Part shown: piece after piece, positions 34,709 through 41,158 of the stretch | Layout: every line of letters starts with the position of its first letter | How positions within the stretch are numbered: the stretch's first letter is position 1 | Assembly: GCF_900115085.1 (NCBI RefSeq) | Contig: NZ_FOVF01000021.1 | Coordinates: 1-64,000, forward strand | Source: Dokdonella immobilis | GTDB lineage: Bacteria > Pseudomonadota > Gammaproteobacteria > Xanthomonadales > Rhodanobacteraceae | Direction: 5' to 3' | Length of the DNA: 64,000 bases | Made by a program: the position numbers and the translations under genes | Notes under the pieces: model-generated | Told to the model about the DNA's origin: nothing | Databases searched by the model: none | Seen by the model: the letters and a program-made list of their open reading frames with translations, nothing else

Positions 34709-36013
34709 TCATATCTTCAACTGCGCGGCCGGCTGCACGCGGCAGGCGCGCCAGGTCGGATAGACCCCGGCGAGCACCGAGGAAACCACTGCCAGGGCGA
34801 CCGTGACGAAGATCATCGTCCAGTCGAGGTGGGCCACGGTCTTGTATTCCGAGTAGAGCGCGCGCACCGCAAGCAAACCGAGTCCGGTCAGGGCGAGGCC
34901 GAGGACACCGCCGCTGAGGCCGACCACGCCCGACTCGATCAGGAATTGGCTGAATACTTCGCGGCGGCTAGCGCCGAGGGCGCGGCGCAGGCCGATTTCG
35001 CCGGACTTGCGCGTGAATTTTGCCAGCAGCAGGCCGACTGTGTTGACCAGGCAGACGACGAGGAAGGCAAACGCGAGACCGGTCTGCACCTGCACGTCGC
35101 GCGAAACGACTTCCTGGTCGGCCATCCACTCGTTGACGTCGAGCAGGCGGTTGTTCAGCGGGCGCGGGAAGCGGCCGAGCTTCTTCTGCTCGTTGACGTA
35201 ACTGTCGAGAAATGACTTGTACTCGGCCAGGCGCGCCGGCGAGTCGAGCTGCACCCACATCTGGATCCAGACGCAGTCGGAATCGAGGTAGGCGTCCCAG
35301 CCGTCACCGGAGGATTTCCAGCAACTGTTGTTGCCGGTCGAGCGCTGCTTGAGATCGATGGCCGCGGTAAACGGCATGAAGAATTCATCGGGGTCCTCGA
35401 ACGCACCATTGGTCAGGTCGTAGTAGCGCGAGCGCAGCTTCCAGTCGTCGAGCACGCCGACGATCGTGTAGTCGATGTCGTCCATGCGCACGGTTCGGCC
35501 GACGCTGTCCTGGCCACCGAACAACTTCTCGTTCATGTCCTTGCCGAGCACCACCACGCGCTCGTGGCCTGCATCCTGGTCGTGGCTCCACGGACCGCCG
35601 TACTTGAACGGTGGCTCGAACATGCCGAAGAAATCGGTATAGGCCACACGCCCCAGTGAACGGAACGGCTTCAGCTCCTTGTTCTCGGGCTGGATCGGCA
35701 GCGACAGCTTGAACATGGCCGACTGCTTGTCGGCCTTGCCGGCCTCCATCAGCGCGACGGCATCACGATAGGTCACCTGGTCCGGTGGCCGGCCATCGTC
35801 GTAGTAGCTGTTGTCAGCGCTCCAGTTGTCGAGTTGTACATAGTGCAGCTTGTCGCTCTTCCACGGGATCGGATCGCTGCCCATCAGGTGCATGACGGTC
35901 AGCGTGGTCATGCTGGCGGCGATACCGAGGCCGATGCCGATGACCATCAAGGCAGTCAGGATCGGGTTGCGCCGCAGGCTGCGCATGCCGAGTTGCAGGT
36001 AGTAGGAGAACAT
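34709..36013 (-). CDS. MacB/FtsX-type ABC exporter permease
   Basis: 434 residues, distinct from the tandem pair. N-terminal helix (NPILTALMVIGIGLGIAASM), periplasmic domain with conserved VVVLGKDMNEKLFGGQDSVG, three C-terminal helices with TRKSGEIGLRRALGASRREV and the end PTWRACRVQPAAQLKI. The N-terminal SYYLQLGMRSLRRNPILTAL is typical of MacB-type permeases. It is the first permease after the ATPase gene. Confidence 0.92.
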   Translation of the reverse strand: MFSYYLQLGMRSLRRNPILTALMVIGIGLGIAASMTTLTVMHLMGSDPIPWKSDKLHYVQLDNWSADNSYYDDGRPPDQVTYRDAVALMEAGKADKQSAMFKLSLPIQPENKELKPFRSLGRVAYTDFFGMFEPPFKYGGPWSHDQDAGHERVVVLGKDMNEKLFGGQDSVGRTVRMDDIDYTIVGVLDDWKLRSRYYDLTNGAFEDPDEFFMPFTAAIDLKQRSTGNNSCWKSSGDGWDAYLDSDCVWIQMWVQLDSPARLAEYKSFLDSYVNEQKKLGRFPRPLNNRLLDVNEWMADQEVVSRDVQVQTGLAFAFLVVCLVNTVGLLLAKFTRKSGEIGLRRALGASRREVFSQFLIESGVVGLSGGVLGLALTGLGLLAVRALYSEYKTVAHLDWTMIFVTVALAVVSSVLAGVYPTWRACRVQPAAQLKI

Positions 36014-36023
36014 GGCTTTGGTC

Positions 36024-36055
36024 CGGAAATGGGGAATCGAGGATGGGGAATCGGT
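36024..36055. repeat. GGGAATG-type repeat, single arm (gap 4)
   Basis: Two to three degenerate units (core ATGGGGAATCGAGGATGGGG) just before the first permease gene. The opposite pyrimidine arm is missing here, unlike the other gaps. Confidence 0.6.
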
Positions 36056-36116
36056 GAGGACTGATGAGCGGAACCGGCGCCGACGATGGGTGGATCACGG
36101 CAGCGGTCGGCGACGC

Positions 36117-36872
36117 TCAGTCCATGGCACCGACGGCTCGTCCGCTTTCCGCTCCGGATCCTCTGTCCGCGTTGCCAGCGGCGACTTCGCGCAAACGCGG
36201 CGCCTCATCGAAATCGGTAACCTGGCCATCGATGACGTGCACGTTGCGCTGGGCGCGGGCGGCCAGTTCGGGATCGTGGGTGACCATGACGATCGTCGTG
36301 CCCTGGCGATTGATTTCCTCGAGCAGTTCGAGCACGCCACGTGCCATCAGCGAGTCGAGGTTTCCGGTCGGTTCGTCGGCGAGCAGCAGGCGTGGCGATC
36401 CGGCCAGCGCGCGGGCGATCGCGACACGTTGCTGCTGGCCGCCGGACAGTTCCGACGGATAGTGCTTCATGCGCGAAGCCAGACCGACCCGGGTCAGCGA
36501 TTCCTCGATGCGCTTCTTGCGCTCGGCGGCACCGAAGCCGCGATAGCGCAGCGGCACGTCGACGTTGTCGAACAGGTTCAGGTCCGGAATCAGGTTGAAG
36601 CTCTGGAAAATGAAACCGATCTTCTCGTTGCGCAGCTTCGAGCGCGCATTGTCGTTGAGGCCGCTGACGTTGACGCCGTCGAGGAGGAACTCGCCACCGC
36701 TGAACTCCTCGAGCAGGCCCGCGATATTGAGGAAGGTAGTCTTGCCCGATCCAGAGGGACCGGTCACCGCGACGAACTCGCCCTCACGGACGTGGATCGA
36801 GAAATCACGCAGGGCATGGGTCTCGATCAGGTGGGTGCGGTAGACCTTCTGCAGGTGGGTCATCTTTAACAT
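36117..36872 (-). CDS. ABC exporter ATP-binding subunit (MacB/LolD type)
   Basis: 251 residues with Walker A GPSGSGKTT, Q-loop IFQSFNLIPDLNLFDNV, signature LSGGQQQR, Walker B LLLADEPTGNLD and switch His in MVTHDPELA. It is a stand-alone ATPase that would pair with the three downstream permeases. ATG 36872 (MLKMTHLQKVYRTH) gives the usual N-terminus; ATG 36863 is also possible. Confidence 0.95.
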   Translation of the reverse strand: MLKMTHLQKVYRTHLIETHALRDFSIHVREGEFVAVTGPSGSGKTTFLNIAGLLEEFSGGEFLLDGVNVSGLNDNARSKLRNEKIGFIFQSFNLIPDLNLFDNVDVPLRYRGFGAAERKKRIEESLTRVGLASRMKHYPSELSGGQQQRVAIARALAGSPRLLLADEPTGNLDSLMARGVLELLEEINRQGTTIVMVTHDPELAARAQRNVHVIDGQVTDFDEAPRLREVAAGNADRGSGAESGRAVGAMD

Positions 36873-36888
36873 CGGCTTTGCCTCTGTT

Positions 36889-37033
36889 TGGGAATGGGGA
36901 ATGGAGAATGGGGAATGGGTTGACCGGGAATCGGGAACAGAGAATGGGGAGTCGGAAAGAGAGGAGCGCCGCACAATTGAGAAATTTGGCCTCCAGCTTT
37001 CAACCATTCCCTATTCCCTGTTCTCGATTCCCT
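36889..37033. repeat. GGGAATG heptad repeats in inverted arms (gap 5)
   Basis: Purine units at 36889-36955 (the longest, partly degenerate array) and pyrimidine units at 37004-37033 fill the gap between the fusion-protein and ATPase genes. The pyrimidine arm reaches the stop codon of the fusion-protein gene. Confidence 0.8.
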
Positions 37034-38304
37034 CAATTCAGAGCCACGCGCTGCGCGCCATTGAACAGATCGGTGCCGGAGATCACGATGCGGTCGCCCT
37101 CCTTGACGCCCGACACGATTTCCACCGCATTCAGGCTGGTTGCGCCGACTTCGATCGGCGTGCGCTCGGCGACGCCATCGCGTACCACGTAGGCGACGCG
37201 ACCGGCGCCGGAGTCGATGAAGGGGCCGCGCTCGACCATCAGCACGTCGGGGTGTTCGTCCATCAGAATGCGCGTGGTCAGGCGTTGGTTCTGGCGCAGT
37301 CCGGCCGGCTTCTCGCCGACGAAGCGGATGCGTCCGCTGACCTGGCCGTCGATGACCTCGGGCGATACCGCGCTGATTTCGCCCTTGTAGTTGCCCGAGC
37401 TGTCGCGGATCTCGGCGGCCATGCCGATGCCGAGATCGTGGGCGAATACTTCCGGCACCTTGACTTCGATCTCGAGCGCGCTGAGGTCGACCACGGTCAG
37501 GATCGGCGCATTGGCGGCAAGGTTGGCCCGCTGCTGCGCGATCAACTGGCCGACCTGGCCGTCGACCGGCGAACGCACCTTGAGTTCCTCGACCTGGCGC
37601 TGCACGTTCTCGGCGAGCAGGCGCTGGCGGTCGAGGGCCAGGCGCTTGCCTTTCAGTTCGAAGGCCAGGCTTTCGATATCGAGCTTCATGTCGGCCTCGG
37701 CATTGGCGACCGTGATGTCGGCCTTGGCCAGGGCGTCCTTGGTGCGCAGCAGGTCCATCTCGGACATGGCGCCGGCGTCGTAGGCACGCTGGGTGCGCTC
37801 GACTTCGCGCTTGGCCGTCTGCCGGTCGATCATGGCCTGGTCGAGCAGCTTCTTGGCCGCCAGTTGCTGCTTGCGGTGGTCGAGGCTGGCCCGCTGCACG
37901 TCGATCTCGAGGCTTTCGCGCGTCGCCTGCTCCTGCTGCAGCCGGTTGCTCAGTTCGGGGCTGATGATCTCGGCCAGTACCTGGTCCCGGGTGACCTTGT
38001 CACCGGCATTGACCAGCAGGTTGACCGTGCCGGGACTCGCCGCGTAAAGCGTCGGGCTGACCGCAGCGACCACACTGCCCTGCACCGAGACGTCGCGAGT
38101 CAGGGTGCCGCGCTTGACTTCGGCGATGCGCAGCCGGCTCATGCTCGCCGCGGAGTCCGATGAAAACAGGCGTGCGGCGGTCGGCACGATCAGGACCAGC
38201 AGGACGATGGCCACCGCTGCGGCCAGTCCGATCTTCAGCCAGCGCTTGCCATGCTGGGGCTCGATCCTGATCTGCCGGTCCTGCGCCGAGGTGTCGCGAA
38301 TCAT
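37033..38304 (-). CDS. Periplasmic membrane fusion protein (HlyD/MacA family)
   Basis: 423 residues: a cytoplasmic N-terminus, one membrane helix (IGLAAAVAIVLLVLIVPTAA), a lipoyl-type half (GTVNLLVNAGDKVTRDQVLA), a long coiled-coil hairpin (about 110-230), the second half (VRSPVDGQVGQLIAQQRANL) and beta-barrel domains. It links the permease complex to an outer-membrane channel; no TolC-like gene is nearby. It is the first gene of the exporter unit, about 37 nt downstream of the predicted sigma-54 start site. Confidence 0.93.
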   Translation of the reverse strand: MIRDTSAQDRQIRIEPQHGKRWLKIGLAAAVAIVLLVLIVPTAARLFSSDSAASMSRLRIAEVKRGTLTRDVSVQGSVVAAVSPTLYAASPGTVNLLVNAGDKVTRDQVLAEIISPELSNRLQQEQATRESLEIDVQRASLDHRKQQLAAKKLLDQAMIDRQTAKREVERTQRAYDAGAMSEMDLLRTKDALAKADITVANAEADMKLDIESLAFELKGKRLALDRQRLLAENVQRQVEELKVRSPVDGQVGQLIAQQRANLAANAPILTVVDLSALEIEVKVPEVFAHDLGIGMAAEIRDSSGNYKGEISAVSPEVIDGQVSGRIRFVGEKPAGLRQNQRLTTRILMDEHPDVLMVERGPFIDSGAGRVAYVVRDGVAERTPIEVGATSLNAVEIVSGVKEGDRIVISGTDLFNGAQRVALN

Positions 38305-38350
38305 TCATGTCTCCACGGGCAGCCCCTGTGGCTGCTCCCACGCCCTTTTC

Positions 38351-38367
38351 AGCAACAGGCGTGCCAA
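38351..38367 (-). promoter_or_regulatory. Sigma-54 (-24/-12) promoter of the exporter operon
   Basis: The gene strand reads TTGGCACGCCTGTTGCT, an exact match to the consensus TTGGCACGNNNNTTGCW. Transcription would start near 38341, about 37 nt before the fusion-protein start codon. The locus encodes its own NtrC-type activator. Confidence 0.88.
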
Positions 38368-38411
38368 CTCGCAAGTCGCTGAATTCCATGCATTTATACT
38401 GGCCGTCACCC

Positions 38412-38463
38412 GGTGCGGACAGTGTCCGGGCAAAGCGTCCGGACAGGCCCGGACAACTGCACC
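38412..38463. promoter_or_regulatory. GGACA/TGTCC repeat cluster, probable activator binding region
   Basis: The perfect dyad CGGACA-G-TGTCCG (38416-38428) is followed by CCGGACA at 38439-38445 and 38449-38455, the first of these paired in inverted order with TGTCCGG (38423-38429). Outer GGTGC/GCACC close the block. It lies about 50-100 bp upstream of the sigma-54 promoter, where enhancer sites of NtrC-type regulators sit. Confidence 0.6.
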
Positions 38464-38582
38464 AGGGGCCGGCCGCGCAATGGCGGAAGGCCCCCGACGG
38501 CGCCCGAGCAAGCGGCGTCCGATGCACGCACCCAAGCCGGCGCGTTGCGACCCTTGGCCACGCCGGCGCATCCTCCATCGCC

Positions 38583-39176
38583 GTGAACAGTTCCTTCTGC
38601 ATCGACATTCCGACTCGGCTCATTACCCGAATCCAGCGCGGCGAGTTGGGCGCGTTCGAGCAGGTCTACCGGCTTTTCGAACGACCGGCCTGGACGCTCG
38701 CCCTGCGCATGATCGGTAACCCGGAGGATGCCCGCGAGGTCGTGCACGATGCGATGCTCAGGGTCTTTGACCGCGCCCGGCAGTTCCGCGGCGATTCTCC
38801 ATTCTGGGGCTGGGTCCGGCGCATCGTCGTCAATGAAGCGCTGATGCGCCTGCGGCGCGACCGTACGCACGTCGAGCAGGCCTACGACGAAACGGAACAG
38901 GCGCACGAGGCCGACACGTCGACGCCGGCGCCGTGGGCATGGACCGAGGCCAGGCAACTCGAGTCCGCGCTCGAGGCCCTGCCGGCGCTGACCCGCAGCG
39001 TGATCTGGCTGTACCACGTGGAGGGCCACACGCATCCCGAGATCGCCGAGATGACCGGCAAGTCGGTCAGCTTCTCCAAATCCCAACTGGCCCGCGGCAC
39101 CGCGCGACTGCGCGAGCTGCTCGGCACATGCACTCCGGAAAGCCCATGTTCCCCGACCCTGATGGCCACGCCATGA
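38583..39176 (+). CDS. ECF-type RNA polymerase sigma factor (pair 3)
   Basis: 197 residues from GTG 38583. Region 2: LGAFEQVYRLFERPAWTLAL and NPEDAREVVHDAMLRVFDRA; region 4: LPALTRSVIWLYHVEGHTHP and EIAEMTGKSVSFSKSQLARG. It overlaps the next gene by 4 bp (ATGA). It heads a rightward set that includes a PDZ protein and a Ser/Thr kinase. The divergent exporter promoter is 215 bp away. Confidence 0.9.
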   Translation: MNSSFCIDIPTRLITRIQRGELGAFEQVYRLFERPAWTLALRMIGNPEDAREVVHDAMLRVFDRARQFRGDSPFWGWVRRIVVNEALMRLRRDRTHVEQAYDETEQAHEADTSTPAPWAWTEARQLESALEALPALTRSVIWLYHVEGHTHPEIAEMTGKSVSFSKSQLARGTARLRELLGTCTPESPCSPTLMATP

Positions 39177-39718
39177 AATCGATTGATCCGCTCGGCGCGG
39201 CCCTGCGCGCGCTGCCTCCGGCTGCGCCGCCCGGTGATCTGTACGCGCAGGTGGCGCGGACCCTCGAGGCACGCCGCGCGGGCCGACGCTGGCAGGTTCC
39301 GGCTGCCCTCGCGGCAAGCATCCTGTTCGGATGGCTCCTGGTGAACCAGCCGTGGAACGGCCGCGACCGGTCCGGCGGGCCGGCCGATACGCCGCTTGCC
39401 ACGGCGACGACGCCGGCGCCATCGGCGAATGACGAGCTCGCCAACCTGCAGGATTATTCGCGACGGCTTGAAAGCTGGCTGGCCGACCTCTCCGACGGTG
39501 TCCCGAGGGATGGCCGCAACCTGATGGCCGCCGCCGAACTCGAGGACCTGGTCGGTCTCGTCGACGTGCAGCTGTCGGCTGCGCGCAGCGCGTCGGAGTC
39601 ATTGCCGCTGTGGCGCCAGCGCGTTGCCTTGCTTGAAGACCTCGCCACCGTGCGCAGCGAACCATTCGCGCTTGCTGCCGAACCGGCACGGAACGGGGCG
39701 GCGAGCCCCACGCTCTGA
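39173..39718 (+). CDS. Probable anti-sigma factor, single membrane span (pair 3)
   Basis: 181 residues: a short cytoplasmic N-terminus (MKSIDPLGAALRALPPAAPP), one membrane helix (VPAALAASILFGWLLVNQPW) and a helical periplasmic part (ELANLQDYSRRLESWLADLS). No zinc finger. The ATGA overlap with the ECF gene supports an anti-sigma role, which is otherwise unproven. Confidence 0.7.
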   Translation: MKSIDPLGAALRALPPAAPPGDLYAQVARTLEARRAGRRWQVPAALAASILFGWLLVNQPWNGRDRSGGPADTPLATATTPAPSANDELANLQDYSRRLESWLADLSDGVPRDGRNLMAAAELEDLVGLVDVQLSAARSASESLPLWRQRVALLEDLATVRSEPFALAAEPARNGAASPTL

Positions 39719-39736
39719 TTGAACATAAAGGAACCC

Positions 39737-41050
39737 ATGATGATTTCCCGCCTGTCTGTCCTCGTGCTGGGCCTGCTTCTCAATGCAGCGCATGCCAGCG
39801 AACCTGCGCCCCGAACGGGCGCTGCCGCCGCACCCGCCGCGCGAGCAGCGGCCGCCCCGAAACCCGCTGCGAGCCCGGAGGAAGCGCGGCGCGAAATCGG
39901 TGAATTGCGCGAACGCATCGGCGTCCTGTCGCGACGCATGGCCGAGCTGTCGGTGCAGCTCGGCGACGTCGGTCCGCAGGCCTACGCATTCCGCTACCTC
40001 AACGATTCCGATCGCGCGATGATCGGGATGGTGCTTTCGGCCGAGCCCAAGGGAGCCCGCATCGACGCCGTCACGCCCGATGGACCGGCCGAGCGGGCCG
40101 GCCTGCACAGCGGCGACCTGCTGGCCAGTATCAATGGCGAGGACCTGGCCGCATCGAGCCCCGAAGTCTCGCTCGAAAAGGCGCGAAAGCTGCTCGGCGA
40201 TCTCAAGCCGGGCGAAGCCGTGCGCCTCGGCTATCGACGCGGCGGGCGCGAGATGGCGATCGTCGAGGTCAAGGCCGAGCGCCGTGAGGCCTGGAACTGG
40301 CAACGCCTGTTTGCCGATGACGATGGCGAACGTGATGTCGAGGTCGTCGTCGATCGCGATCACCGGGGCGCCAGCGAAGGCAAACGTGAGGTGCTCGTCC
40401 GCAAGGATGTCGAAAAGGACTTCCGCACCCGCGAAGAGCGCTATGAGCGCATGCACGAAGCCATGGCCGAAGCGCGCAGGGCGATGCGCGAGGCGCGCCT
40501 GGAGATCGAGAAATCGCATCGTGGACTCGACGTCGCCCGAGCCGATGGCGCCTCGCCGGCGACGGACGACAGCTTCGCGCTGATGCCATGGTGGGGACTC
40601 AACCTGGCCTCGCTGAATCCCGACCTTGGTCGCTACTTCGGCGCCGAGAGTGGCGTGTTGGTGCTGTCGGCCAGCCGCAACGCGCTGAAGGAACTGCGCG
40701 CCGGCGACGTCATCAGGAAGGTCGGCACGCAGCCCGTCGAGCGTCCGGAACAGGTCCTGCGCGCGCTGCGCGACAGGCGCTCCGGCGAAACCGTCGAGCT
40801 GGTTCTGTTGCGCGAACGCAAGGACCTGACCATCCCGGTCGCAGTGCCGGAATACAAGGCCATCTTCGATATCCGTTCGCTGCCCGTGCCGCCCGCTCCG
40901 CCCGCGCCGCCAGTGCCGCCAGCGCCCGTCACGGCGGCCGCACCGCCAGTCCCGGCAAGCCCGGCGAGCCCCGCGACACCGGCATCGCCCCCGGCACCGC
41001 CCCCTCCTCCGGCACCACCGGTCCATGACGATCTGCCCAACCTGTACTGA
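39737..41050 (+). CDS. Exported protein with two PDZ domains and no protease domain
   Basis: 437 residues with a signal peptide (cleavage near AHAS). PDZ 1 is around residues 85-165 (IDAVTPDGPAERAGLHSGDL). A charged coiled-coil follows (about 220-260). PDZ 2 is around 290-375 (LVLSASRNALKELRAGDVIR). The Pro-rich tail (about 385-430) is likely unfolded. No catalytic triad of HtrA proteases is present. It may present substrates or sense misfolded proteins for the sigma/anti-sigma pair ahead of it; that role is inference. AAGGA precedes ATG 39737. Confidence 0.8.
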   Translation: MMISRLSVLVLGLLLNAAHASEPAPRTGAAAAPAARAAAAPKPAASPEEARREIGELRERIGVLSRRMAELSVQLGDVGPQAYAFRYLNDSDRAMIGMVLSAEPKGARIDAVTPDGPAERAGLHSGDLLASINGEDLAASSPEVSLEKARKLLGDLKPGEAVRLGYRRGGREMAIVEVKAERREAWNWQRLFADDDGERDVEVVVDRDHRGASEGKREVLVRKDVEKDFRTREERYERMHEAMAEARRAMREARLEIEKSHRGLDVARADGASPATDDSFALMPWWGLNLASLNPDLGRYFGAESGVLVLSASRNALKELRAGDVIRKVGTQPVERPEQVLRALRDRRSGETVELVLLRERKDLTIPVAVPEYKAIFDIRSLPVPPAPPAPPVPPAPVTAAAPPVPASPASPATPASPPAPPPPPAPPVHDDLPNLY

Positions 41051-41158
41051 GTAGCCGCTGCCCCGGCAAGCGACGGCGCCGCGCCCGGGCGCCGTCCATC
41101 CTGCGAACCCGGCAAGCCCCGCCGCTTTGCTATGATCGGGCGGCACGAGGACAGGGGC

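Noticed and set aside
31924-37033. CRISPR-like array from regularly repeated units
   Set aside because: The 7 bp units are contiguous with no spacers, lie in several gene gaps, and no cas genes are present.
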